Part shown: in pieces, positions 50,952 to 58,694 of the stretch | Layout: each line of letters starts with the position of its first letter | Numbering within the stretch: position 1 is the first letter of the stretch | From: Paraflavitalea devenefica | GTDB lineage: Bacteria; Bacteroidota; Bacteroidia; Chitinophagales; Chitinophagaceae | NCBI RefSeq assembly: GCF_011759375.1 | Contig: NZ_JAARML010000001.1 | Coordinates: 930,001-994,000, forward strand | Direction: 5' to 3' | DNA: 64,000 bases | Position numbers and translations under genes: made by a program | Notes under the pieces: generated by a model | The model's database searches: none | What the model was told of the DNA's origin: nothing | Seen by the model: only the letters and a program-made list of their open reading frames with translations

Positions 50952-51584
50952 CTATTGAATGATGACCCTGCTTACACCAACTCGTTGATCATTTTTATCA
51001 AACACTGTTAACCAATGGATGCCTGGTTTCATGGCTGCACTTCGTGCCAGGTATGCTACCTGGCTGGCATGGGTAATATTTACCAGGCTTGCTTGCTGTA
51101 ATTGTTTTTCTGCATTTCTTAACTCCAGCCGGTACGGGCCTGCAGGAATACCGCTAAACTGTATACGAATTCTATCAGTGGCCGGATTGGGTGCCACCAA
51201 AATATTTTCATTATTTTTTATAAGAGCCTGTGCAGCCACCATGGATGAGTATTTATACGTAGCGTCTTTTTCAATGATCCTGAGCCGGTAGTAATTGATT
51301 CCCGATATGGGACGCTTATCCGTATAACGGTATTGATTGACTTCTTCCGTATTATCCCAGGGGAACACGAGCGCAATGGTCTCAAAGCTCGTTCCATCAA
51401 TACTATGTTGTAATTCATAGACATTGGTATTGATCTCCTGTGCCGCTTTCCAGCTCAGTTCAATGGTTTTATCCTTTTTCAGTGCTTTTAATTCAGACAA
51501 GACGGCGGGGGGCAACGGCGAGGCGGGCGAACAAACAGACAGTCCAGTTAAGATAAGTATCCCGGTACAGCATTTCAACTTCAT
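50952..51584 (-). CDS. Secreted protein with type IX secretion C-terminal sorting domain
   Basis: A 210-residue exported protein. Signal peptide (MKLKCCTGILILTGLSVCSPAS), then a fibronectin-like sandwich (LKKDKTIELSWKAAQEINTNVYELQHSIDGTSFETI ... INYYRLRIIEKDATYKYS), then a T9SS type A sorting domain from about residue 130 (VAPNPATDRIRIQFSG, GPYRLELRNAEKQL, GIHWLTVFDKNDQRVGVSRVIIQ). The sorting domain directs export through the outer membrane by the type IX machinery. Small size and the absence of a catalytic domain suggest an adhesin or stalk piece. It has its own strong terminator. Confidence 0.85.
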   Translation of the reverse strand: MKLKCCTGILILTGLSVCSPASPLPPAVLSELKALKKDKTIELSWKAAQEINTNVYELQHSIDGTSFETIALVFPWDNTEEVNQYRYTDKRPISGINYYRLRIIEKDATYKYSSMVAAQALIKNNENILVAPNPATDRIRIQFSGIPAGPYRLELRNAEKQLQQASLVNITHASQVAYLARSAAMKPGIHWLTVFDKNDQRVGVSRVIIQ

Positions 51585-51889
51585 AGCAGTGGGTATTGTT
51601 AAGGTTATAGGAAAAAGACAAAAAAAAGGTCTTTCATTTAGTACGTTCCTGCGGTTTACTTGTTACATATATAGATGGCATTTAGAATGATCTTAACATG
51701 GTACAGCAGAAAATTTCCACTGATATATGTCAATTGATGAAGTACAAAAATAGCATCTGCATGCGCTTTCTGATACCCAAAATAACCCATAAAATACCCG
51801 GATCGGGTCAATAAACCCTTATAGTAAAAACACCAATAAACACCCGCAGCGATCTTTTAACACTTTCATTATTCTACTCAAATCCGTTT
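51585..51889. other. Divergent promoter region, T9SS cargo / AraC regulator
   Basis: A 305-bp AT-rich spacer between the divergent genes. I find no gene and no convincing TAnnTTTG box in either direction. Regulatory sites are expected here but none can be assigned. Confidence 0.4.
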
Positions 51890-52921
51890 ATGAACCTTCA
51901 ATCACCTGTCAGCACTTATAGCATTTCCTTTCCTTCCATTGATTGTGATCAGGATCTTGAACAGCTTGCCAAAGAACTGAATGGCGAAGTGGTGGACAAA
52001 AATGTGATCCAGTTATCCGGCGGCCTGGCCAAAGGGCTGGTAAAAAGGAGCCAAATAGAAGCAGATTGCTGTATCCGGACCTGGAATCTCTTATTTAATT
52101 ATCCCGTTGAATTATGCAAGCCGGGTATCCGTTCGGACAATAAGAGCTTTAGCGTTATTTATGTATTGACGCCCGATTCTTTCCGGTTGAAAAGTGTGGG
52201 CGGGCATCGGCAGTTCAATCAGACAGAGGCCCGGAGCACCCTGATCGTTGCCAATGATATAGACCTCCGGTTTGATGTTATTCCTTATTATGCCGTGCAG
52301 GCAATAGAGATCAGGATCACCACTTTCTGGCTGGCCCGGCATTTTCAGCAAGCAGGCTTACCGCTGGAAAACCTGCTCGACAGGATCAATGAAAAAGAGG
52401 CTTCCCTTATCCTCAGCAGCATTTGTACTACCAGCGTCATTAATAATGTGAACAAGGTCTTTGAAGCCTGTATGAACACGGAACCTGATAACGACCATGC
52501 CGGTCAGTTAGCTACTTCCCTGATCCTTGATTTCCTGCACAAGGCTTTTAACAATCAGCCGCCAAAGGTTTTTGGTAATCATGACGCGCACTTTTTAAAA
52601 GTGATGGAGGCTGAGGCTATATTAAAGGCGCACCTGCAACGCAATCTTCCCCCGGTCTGCGCTATTGCACAACAGGTTTCCTTAAGTGAATCCACCTTGA
52701 AACGGCACTTCAAAGTTATATTTGGTAAAAACCTGTATGAATATTACCTGGAGAAGAAGATGAACCTGGCCAAGTTGTTGTTACTGGAACAACCGCTAAC
52801 AGTATATGAAGCCGCTAATCTGATGGGCTATGAGAAGGTGAGCAATTTTATCTGGATCTTTAAAAAGCATCACGGTTTTTCACCGGGCAGCCTGAAAAAA
52901 AGAGGATTGGTAAATCTATGA
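51890..52921 (+). CDS. AraC-family transcriptional regulator
   Basis: A 343-residue regulator. The C-terminal 100 residues form a two-HTH AraC domain: LKAHLQRNLPPVCAIAQQVSLSESTLKRHFKVIFGKNLYEYYLEKKMNLAKLLLLEQPLTVYEAANLMGYEKVSNFIWIFKKHHGFSPGSLKKR. The N-terminal part has no recognisable ligand domain but a helical half (LENLLDRINEKEASLILSSICTTSVINNVNKVFEACM) that resembles Bacteroidetes homologues. No target is evident; the nearest divergent gene is the T9SS cargo. Confidence 0.88.
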   Translation: MNLQSPVSTYSISFPSIDCDQDLEQLAKELNGEVVDKNVIQLSGGLAKGLVKRSQIEADCCIRTWNLLFNYPVELCKPGIRSDNKSFSVIYVLTPDSFRLKSVGGHRQFNQTEARSTLIVANDIDLRFDVIPYYAVQAIEIRITTFWLARHFQQAGLPLENLLDRINEKEASLILSSICTTSVINNVNKVFEACMNTEPDNDHAGQLATSLILDFLHKAFNNQPPKVFGNHDAHFLKVMEAEAILKAHLQRNLPPVCAIAQQVSLSESTLKRHFKVIFGKNLYEYYLEKKMNLAKLLLLEQPLTVYEAANLMGYEKVSNFIWIFKKHHGFSPGSLKKRGLVNL

Positions 52922-53668
52922 TTATGCCTGTTAGCTTGCCTGGTGGCACGCTATTTTTAGGTACTCATTTTTCCCATTTTGGGTCTTGTTAATAAAATGA
53001 AACTGTATCAGCGATCATCATTAAACAACCAACCCAATCCATAAGCGTATTTTAATTTTAGATTGTTATTTATTTCAAAGAAAAAATATAATTTAGTGTT
53101 TGATTATCTCTGATCATTTCCTGACGCCTCACACTTGGTTAAAGACTCTCTGAAAGTTGCTCCCCGGCAAGGATTATTTTGCCATCACTCAAACCTTAGC
53201 TTGATTGTAGACATTACCGGGTAACCGTATTTCTTTATTTATTGGTAATACTGAAAAACCACAAATAAGGAAGAGCAAATGCCATATCCAGGCGTGAAAT
53301 CCCCGTGCCTTCCCTGGACCTTATGGCATCCCCTCTTCTGTTTTAATCCTTTTTACCAACCAGCAGCATAACCCAACTTACCCTGTACTGCTCCTGAGCC
53401 TATTAGATGATAGCGTTCCCTGTTGTCCGTCTTCTGACATTCCATACGCTAATCGTCTTTAATCCGGATTACCGGTTACAGCTAAACAGCGACTCTCCAC
53501 TGCTGCAAGGCATGCAAACCGGTAATCCGGATTTTTATTTGCCCACTCTCCCCCTGTTTTTGGTACTTATACGTCATTTTAATTCCATTTTAATGCGATA
53601 TTTATAGCAGATAACCTGTTGATGGCCCATTATTTCTGATTTTTGTCGGCATAATCATCTACTCACTT
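52922..53668. other. 747-bp non-coding stretch with two strong inverted repeats
   Basis: No plausible gene; a 66-codon frame across 53407-53607 is disrupted in meaning by the inverted repeat it spans. The region contains ATGCCATA-TCCAGG (53279-53292) paired with CCTGGA-CC-TTATGGCAT (53313-53329) with a two-base bulge, and the 17-bp perfect repeat at 53461-53533. It may hold the AraC gene 3' end, a small RNA and the promoter of the two-component operon; GATTTTTG (53638-53645), 23 bp before the response-regulator ATG, is a one-mismatch -7 box. Confidence 0.55.
53461..53533 (+). ncRNA. Possible small RNA or terminator: perfect 17-bp stem with 39-nt loop
   Basis: AATCCGGATTACCGGTT (53461-53477) is the exact reverse complement of 53517-53533, and TTTATTTG follows on the plus strand. 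Each arm contains palindromic sub-words (AATCCGGATT, ACCGGT), so arms could also self-pair. No coding gene ends nearby, so it is either the 3' end of a small RNA transcribed from within 53000-53500 or a dispersed repeat. Confidence 0.35.
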
Positions 53669-54358
53669 ATGGAAGAAGTTAAAATCTTATTGGTAGAGGA
53701 TGAAAAGAAGATCGCTGAGGCCCTTAAGAAAGGATTAATGGAACAGCAGTATCATGTGGAGGTAGCCTATGATGGCCTTATCGGAAAGAAAATGATCGAA
53801 ACATATTCGTTCGACCTGGTGATACTGGATATCAACCTGCCGGGGATGAACGGGTATGAGCTGTGCAAGGAGATCCGAAAACGGGATGAACGCATACCGG
53901 TAGTTATGCTGACCGCTTTGAGCGCTACCGAAGATAAGATTGAAGGATTCGATGCCGGCGCGGACGACTATATTGTAAAACCTTTTGATTTTAAGGAATT
54001 ACTGGTACGCATACGGGCATTGCTCAAACGCATTTACCAGAATGTACCTACCGGCAATATGCTGAAGGTAGCCGATCTGGTGATGAACCTGGACAGCAAA
54101 GAGGTTACCCGTGCAGATAAGCCTATCTCGCTTACCGCCAAAGAATTCCAACTACTTGAATTCCTGGTACGTAATAAGAACCGTGTAGTATCCAGAGCCG
54201 ATATAGCCCTGAACGTATGGGATATTGATTTCGATACAAAAACGAATGTCATTGACGTGTACGTAAATTTTTTACGCAAAAAGCTTGATAAAGATTTTGA
54301 TACCAGGCTAATACATACGCAGGTAGGGATGGGCTATATTTTAAAAGAGCATGCATAA
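53669..54358 (+). CDS. OmpR-family response regulator
   Basis: A 229-residue two-domain regulator: receiver (VKILLVEDEKKIAEALKKGL, phospho-acceptor Asp54 in VILDINLPGMNGYEL, Thr and Lys in MLTALSAT and YIVKPFDFKEL) and C-terminal winged helix (ISLTAKEFQLLEFLVRNKNRVVSRADIALNVWDIDFDTKTNVIDVYVNFLRKKLDKDFDTRLIHTQVGMGYIL). It is of the CusR/QseB-like group. Followed by the kinase gene with a 3-bp gap. Confidence 0.95.
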   Translation: MEEVKILLVEDEKKIAEALKKGLMEQQYHVEVAYDGLIGKKMIETYSFDLVILDINLPGMNGYELCKEIRKRDERIPVVMLTALSATEDKIEGFDAGADDYIVKPFDFKELLVRIRALLKRIYQNVPTGNMLKVADLVMNLDSKEVTRADKPISLTAKEFQLLEFLVRNKNRVVSRADIALNVWDIDFDTKTNVIDVYVNFLRKKLDKDFDTRLIHTQVGMGYILKEHA

Positions 54359-54361
54359 TAG

Positions 54362-55750
54362 GTGAAGATCAAATTTAAAATAACTGCCCTCTTCACACTG
54401 CTGGTAACAGCCATCCTGCTACTGCTTAGTTTTTTCATTTATTATTTCTCTTCCCTGGAGCGGCTGGAAGCTTTTAAAAAGCGGTTGAAGGGCCGCGCCA
54501 ATAATAATGCCCAGTTGTATACCTATTTTGGCGATAGCAGTGTAGTGATGCTCAAACGCCTGGATGCCGGATCTACCAACACGCTGCTGAATAAAAGTGT
54601 GATAATCTATAACTACCTCAATAAGCCTGTGTATGAATTCAATGCAGAAGGCACAGAGCCGCCGCCCGTCAACGTATCCACGCTCGAAAAAGCCCGGTTG
54701 AATGGCGAGGTTTATTTTACGGCACACAACAGGGATGCCCTTGCCTTTCACCATACCGACACGGTGAACCGCATTGTAGTAGTGGTGGCGGCGTATGATG
54801 CTGATGGATGGGACCGGCTTCAGCAACTGGAAAGGTTCCTGCTCACCGGCCTGTTAATAGGCATTGCCACCGCAGCACTGATCGGGCACCTGTTTTCCCG
54901 GCAATTACTCAGCCCTATTACCCAGATTATTAAGGAAGTAAATGATATTTCCTCTCAAAACCTCTCCCACCGGATAGAAGCAGGGAGCGGGCATGATGAA
55001 TTGCATCAGTTGGCCAACACGTTTAACGAGCTGCTCAACCGCCTGCAGGAATCCTTTATGATCCAGCGGCGCTTTATTTCCAATGCCTCCCATGAGCTAT
55101 CCACGCCCCTCACGTCTATTTCCAGCCAGTTGGAGGTGACCCTGCACAAGGAAAGGAATATTGAAGAATACCGGCAGGTGATGCAATCTATCCGCGAAGA
55201 TGTGCAGCAAATGCAACAGCTTACGAAAAGCCTGCTGGAAATTGCCAAAACAGGATCGCAGGGAACGATCGAACTGAATGAAGTACGGATTGATGAGGTG
55301 TTGTTCAAGGTAATGAGCGATGTACGGAAGATCAGTCCTGCCTACCAGGTGGAATTACATTTTGGAGAGTTCCCGGAAGATGAAAAGCGCTTCCTGGTAT
55401 TTGGCAATAATGACCTGCTGTACAGCTCTATCAAGAATTTTGTAGAGAATGGCTGCAAGTATTCTCCCGATCATATTTCCTGGGTAGACCTGTCATTTGA
55501 CCAGGACCAGGTAATTATACAGGTTAAGAATGAGGGCAATGTTATTGCTGAAGATGAGCGGGAACATATTTTCCAGCCATTTTACCGTACTAACGCTGCC
55601 ACACACATTAAAGGGTTTGGCCTTGGCCTGCCACTGGCCCAAAGGATCATCAGCCTGCACCGGGGCACCATCCGTGTTGAATCCGATACCCAAAATGGTA
55701 CTATTTTTACTATTCTGCTTCCTTCTGTCAAAGCCTTTTCCGCCCAGTAA
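54362..55750 (+). CDS. Sensor histidine kinase
   Basis: A 462-residue membrane kinase, GTG start three bases after the regulator stop. Topology: helix 1 (about 8-30), a 125-residue periplasmic sensor, helix 2 (about 158-178), HAMP (SRQLLSPITQIIKEVNDISSQNLSHRIEAGSGHDELHQLANTFNELLNRL), HisKA with His244 (SNASHELSTPLTSI), and HATPase with N box FVENGCKYSP and G box FGLGLPLAQRII. The cognate partner is the preceding OmpR-type regulator. Signal unknown. Confidence 0.94.
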   Translation: MKIKFKITALFTLLVTAILLLLSFFIYYFSSLERLEAFKKRLKGRANNNAQLYTYFGDSSVVMLKRLDAGSTNTLLNKSVIIYNYLNKPVYEFNAEGTEPPPVNVSTLEKARLNGEVYFTAHNRDALAFHHTDTVNRIVVVVAAYDADGWDRLQQLERFLLTGLLIGIATAALIGHLFSRQLLSPITQIIKEVNDISSQNLSHRIEAGSGHDELHQLANTFNELLNRLQESFMIQRRFISNASHELSTPLTSISSQLEVTLHKERNIEEYRQVMQSIREDVQQMQQLTKSLLEIAKTGSQGTIELNEVRIDEVLFKVMSDVRKISPAYQVELHFGEFPEDEKRFLVFGNNDLLYSSIKNFVENGCKYSPDHISWVDLSFDQDQVIIQVKNEGNVIAEDEREHIFQPFYRTNAATHIKGFGLGLPLAQRIISLHRGTIRVESDTQNGTIFTILLPSVKAFSAQ

Positions 55751-55823
55751 GCCTTTTTAATTAATTGCCTTTTAATGCATGTTTAATTAGTGTTTAACAG
55801 CAAAACAGCATATTTGATAATAC

Positions 55824-56075
55824 ATGAAAGCAGGTATGAAACACCCCTTATTTTTACGTTGGGTTCCTTTATTGTGTCTCGTTTTGGTGCTCATTGCCGG
55901 GGTTACCCTCCGGCAGCGGAACTCAAAACTTGTTACCAGGAATAATAGATTGACACTGCAAAATGACTCTATTCTTTCCGTGAACCTCCAGCTTTCCAAA
56001 GAGATATCAAAACTGCAATGCCTGCTGGATAGCCTGCGATTAAAGAATGGCGCTATCAGCAGTACCCGTAATTGA
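55824..56075 (+). CDS. Small membrane-anchored coiled-coil protein
   Basis: An 83-residue protein, one helix (about 12-28, WVPLLCLVLVLIAGVTL), then a 50-residue heptad-rich coiled coil (NSKLVTRNNRLTLQNDSILSVNLQLSKEISKLQCLLDSLRLKN). The layout resembles FtsL/FtsB-like or small lipid-facing scaffolds but no family is recognised. It follows the kinase by 73 bp and may be cotranscribed. Reality is uncertain because no homology can be checked. Confidence 0.45.
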   Translation: MKAGMKHPLFLRWVPLLCLVLVLIAGVTLRQRNSKLVTRNNRLTLQNDSILSVNLQLSKEISKLQCLLDSLRLKNGAISSTRN

Positions 56076-56442
56076 TGTTGCCCCATAAAATCCACAATCC
56101 ATTCTTTTGCAACCCGGTTTCCAGACCCCTAAACACCACCCGGATTAACCTACGGTTAACCCAGCTTTCCGAACAACTTCCCGGCCTCTTTTTTAATAAA
56201 AAAATTCCTTTTTAATGACTCCTAATCCCAAAAACACTTCGTACCTTTTAGGAAGCAAAGGAATTATTCTTTATGTGGATGGCTTAGCTCTATAGCCCTA
56301 TCATAGCATCACCGATTGCCGCCCGCCTTGTTTTATTATCAGCCCGTTTTAATCAAATCCCATTGTCCCAGCCTTATGAAAGCATTCCAGATACCCTATG
56401 GTATCCAACATCATTCCTGTCACATTCAAAAAAGGAGAAGCT
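56076..56442. other. Spacer between small coiled-coil and CBM48 genes
   Basis: A 367-bp AT-rich stretch; contains TTTTTTAATAAAAAAA (about 56189-56204), an A/T palindrome, and a one-mismatch -7 box TACCTTTT (56242-56249). AGGAG at 56433-56437 is a Shine-Dalgarno for the next gene. Nothing else seen. Confidence 0.4.
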
Positions 56443-56739
56443 ATGAAACCGCATCAATCACCGTACATCAACAAGCGGAAGAAGACGATCGAGTTCCACA
56501 TTCACAACAGTTGTGCAGATCACATTACGCTCGCAGGAACATTCAATCATTGGGCACAGGATGAATTACAAATGCAGCCAGCCAAGAATGGTATGTGGCT
56601 CATTGAAATTCCCATGCTGCCGCAGGGAAAGTATCATTACAAATTCTTTATTGACGGGCGCATGTGGATGGAAGACATTGAGAACCAGCTTAGGGAACCA
56701 GATGGTGTTACCGGCTGGAACAGTGTGCTCACCGTGTAG
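56443..56739 (+). CDS. Stand-alone glycogen-binding (CBM48/AMPK-beta-like) domain protein
   Basis: A 98-residue protein that is almost entirely a CBM48 (isoamylase N-terminal) domain: EFHIHNSCADHITLAGTFNHWAQDELQMQPAKNGMWLIEIPMLPQGKYHYKFFIDGRMWMEDIENQLREPDGVTGWNSVL. The conserved GxFNxW and YKFFIDG segments bind alpha-glucan in family members. ATG 56443 has an AGGAG five bases upstream; an in-frame ATG at 56398 is possible but lacks that signal. It has its own terminator and no glycogen genes beside it. Confidence 0.8.
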   Translation: MKPHQSPYINKRKKTIEFHIHNSCADHITLAGTFNHWAQDELQMQPAKNGMWLIEIPMLPQGKYHYKFFIDGRMWMEDIENQLREPDGVTGWNSVLTV

Positions 56740-56756
56740 TTTAAAAAAAGAGTATG

Positions 56757-56796
56757 GGTGTAAAGAGATTGATCAAATGCAGCATCTCTTTACACC
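56757..56796 (+). terminator. Intrinsic terminator of the CBM48 gene
   Basis: GGTGTAAAGAGAT (56757-56769) pairs exactly with ATCTCTTTACACC (56784-56796); six T and AT-rich DNA follow. It may also serve the convergent SDR gene ending at 56806. Confidence 0.9.
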
Positions 56797-56805
56797 TTTT
56801 TTATT

Positions 56806-57498
56806 TCAGGCATCTCCATAGACTTTATACAAGGGACCTCTTAACGGATCGCTTTTACCGGAACAAATGAACTCCAGCACGTCGGCAATCTGCGCCGGAC
56901 TTACCCACTTACTGAAATCCGCCTTGGGCATCTCTTTCCGGTTCAGCGGGGTATCAATGGTGCTGGGAGCAATAACAGATACCACTACATTTTTTCCTTT
57001 AGCAGACTCATTGAGCAGATCGGCCAGTTTTATCAGCAATGATTTACTCAGGGCATAGGCAATCATGTTTTTTCCTGCTTCCGGCTGCAGGGCAGGCCTG
57101 GCACCCACCAGTACGATACGGCCATACCCATTCTCCATCATGTGCTGAAAGAGCGGCCGGGCCATATAATAAGCTGTCTCAAAGTTTACGGAAAACATTT
57201 TTTTGAGGGCCTCCCCATCTGTAGCGGCAATATCGCCCATGGCAAATCCTCCGACCAGCAGGAGAGCACTGTCAATTTTCTTGTACAGGCTGATGGCTTC
57301 CTTTACAAAGGTGTCGCTTTCGGGTTCAGATGCCAAGTTCACCGCATGCAGTTCAAATTGCGGATGGTTACTGGCGAAACCGAGATGACTGCCGGAATGG
57401 TCAACCGCAATGACTTTATAGTTCTCATCGAGGAATTTCTTCACAACAGCCGTACCCAGGCCTCCATTGGCGCCGGTGATCAGTATTGTCCTGGTCAT
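56806..57498 (-). CDS. Short-chain dehydrogenase/reductase
   Basis: A 230-residue Rossmann enzyme. N-terminal TRTILITGANGGLGTAVVKKF (cofactor loop), VDHSGSHLGF, and catalytic YALSKSLLIKLADLLNESAK with the Tyr-x3-Lys motif (YALSK). It is short and ends without a clear substrate lid. The ATG at 57498 starts just before the cofactor loop; the open frame upstream to 57597 covers the terminator of ilvE. A -7 box TACATTTG (57525-57518) is 19 bp upstream. Substrate unknown. Confidence 0.85.
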   Translation of the reverse strand: MTRTILITGANGGLGTAVVKKFLDENYKVIAVDHSGSHLGFASNHPQFELHAVNLASEPESDTFVKEAISLYKKIDSALLLVGGFAMGDIAATDGEALKKMFSVNFETAYYMARPLFQHMMENGYGRIVLVGARPALQPEAGKNMIAYALSKSLLIKLADLLNESAKGKNVVVSVIAPSTIDTPLNRKEMPKADFSKWVSPAQIADVLEFICSGKSDPLRGPLYKVYGDA

Positions 57499-57517
57499 GA
57501 TTAAAAGGATTGAAGTG

Positions 57518-57525
57518 CAAATGTA
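57518..57525 (-). promoter_or_regulatory. -7 box TACATTTG before the SDR gene
   Basis: A perfect TAnnTTTG on the minus strand, 19 bp before the SDR ATG; directly follows the ilvE terminator, so the SDR has its own promoter. Confidence 0.42.
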
Positions 57526-57531
57526 AAAAAA

Positions 57532-57549
57532 CCGGCGTGGAAACGCCGG
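57532..57549 (-). terminator. Intrinsic terminator of ilvE
   Basis: CCGGCG (57532-57537) pairs with CGCCGG (57544-57549), 6-nt loop; on the minus strand GCCGGTTTTTTT gives the required T-run. Located 30 bp after the ilvE stop. Confidence 0.85.
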
Positions 57550-57578
57550 CTCTAACCAACATGAACTCGGTTGATCCT

Positions 57579-58643
57579 TTAAAACACATAATTCCAATTA
57601 TGTTTGTCTTGTTCTTTTCCTGTACGTATGGCTTCCAGTTTATCCTTCAACCTGAACATTACAGCACCGGGGGTATATTCCGGCAACTGGTAATCAATGC
57701 CCCTGCTATGAATGACGCCGATCGGCGCCACAATAGCGGCCGTGCCTGCTCCAAATGCTTCTGTGATGAGGCGCTGGCGGAAGGCTTTTTCCAGTTCGTC
57801 CAGGCTGACAGGCCTTGTTTCCACCGGGATGCCGAGGTCGCCGGCCAGGGTAAGCAGGGAATCGCGCGTAATACCATCCAGGATAGAATCGCTGAGAGGC
57901 GGCGTTACCAGCTTGCCGTCTATAACAAAGAGGGCATTCATCATACCGGATTCTTCAATGTATTGATGGTCGTGGCTGTCGGTCCATAGCACCTGGTCAT
58001 ATCCTGCTTCTTTGGCCTTTTGGGTGGGATAGTAAGCCCCTCCGTAGTTGCCGCCACATTTGGCAGCGCCGGTACCACCCCTGGCAGCCCTGGCATAGCC
58101 GGTTTCCACTTTTACCCGCAGCGGCTTTTGGAAGGCGCCTGCTACCGGGCCTGAGAAGATGATGAATTTGTATTCATCAGAAACTTTCACACCAAATTTC
58201 GCTTCACTGGCAAAGGCAAACGGACGAATGTATAAGGCCGTGCCCGGCGCTGCAGGCACCCAGGCTTTATCCAGCTCAATGAGCTGCCGCAGCCCTTCTA
58301 TAAAGACTTCCTCCGGAACGATGGCCATGCACATCCGGTCCAGTGACCTGGTCAGGCGCTCATAATGCTTATGGATGCGGAATATGTTGATGCGGCCATC
58401 TTCCATGCGAAAGGCCTTCATGCCTTCAAATACCGTTTGCCCATAGTGCAGGGCAAGGGTGGTAGGCGATACGGTCAGGTCGCCAAAAGGAATGATCTCC
58501 GGTGTGTTCCATTTTCCCTTTCCATAATCACAAACGAGCATGTGATCGGCCACATATTTGCCAAATTCCAGGTGATCAAAATCCACTTCCCGTATCCGGG
58601 ACTGTTTGGCCGGCCGTATGGAGAAGGCCTGTGTGAGTTCCAT
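57579..58643 (-). CDS. ilvE: Branched-chain-amino-acid aminotransferase
   Basis: A 354-residue PLP aminotransferase of class IV, the longer BCAT2-like type. HYGQTVFEGMKAF, RPFAFASEAKFGVKVSDEYKFIIFSGPVAG, KCGGNYGGAYYPTQKAKEAGYDQVLWTD (the Lys here is the PLP lysine), YIEESGMMNALFVIDGKLVTPPLSDSILDGITRDSLL and GTAAIVAPIGVI are family signatures. Interconverts Leu, Ile, Val with their 2-oxoacids. The decarboxylase gene ends 51 bp upstream in the same direction. Confidence 0.95.
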   Translation of the reverse strand: MELTQAFSIRPAKQSRIREVDFDHLEFGKYVADHMLVCDYGKGKWNTPEIIPFGDLTVSPTTLALHYGQTVFEGMKAFRMEDGRINIFRIHKHYERLTRSLDRMCMAIVPEEVFIEGLRQLIELDKAWVPAAPGTALYIRPFAFASEAKFGVKVSDEYKFIIFSGPVAGAFQKPLRVKVETGYARAARGGTGAAKCGGNYGGAYYPTQKAKEAGYDQVLWTDSHDHQYIEESGMMNALFVIDGKLVTPPLSDSILDGITRDSLLTLAGDLGIPVETRPVSLDELEKAFRQRLITEAFGAGTAAIVAPIGVIHSRGIDYQLPEYTPGAVMFRLKDKLEAIRTGKEQDKHNWNYVF

Positions 58644-58694
58644 ATTGAGTTTTTTAAGTGATTAACTGGCTATACTTTCCCTTCCTTAAGGAGT

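Noticed and set aside
53407..53607. A 66-codon frame in the gap before the response regulator
   Set aside because: It spans both arms of the perfect inverted repeat at 53461-53533, so its sequence is explained by the repeat.
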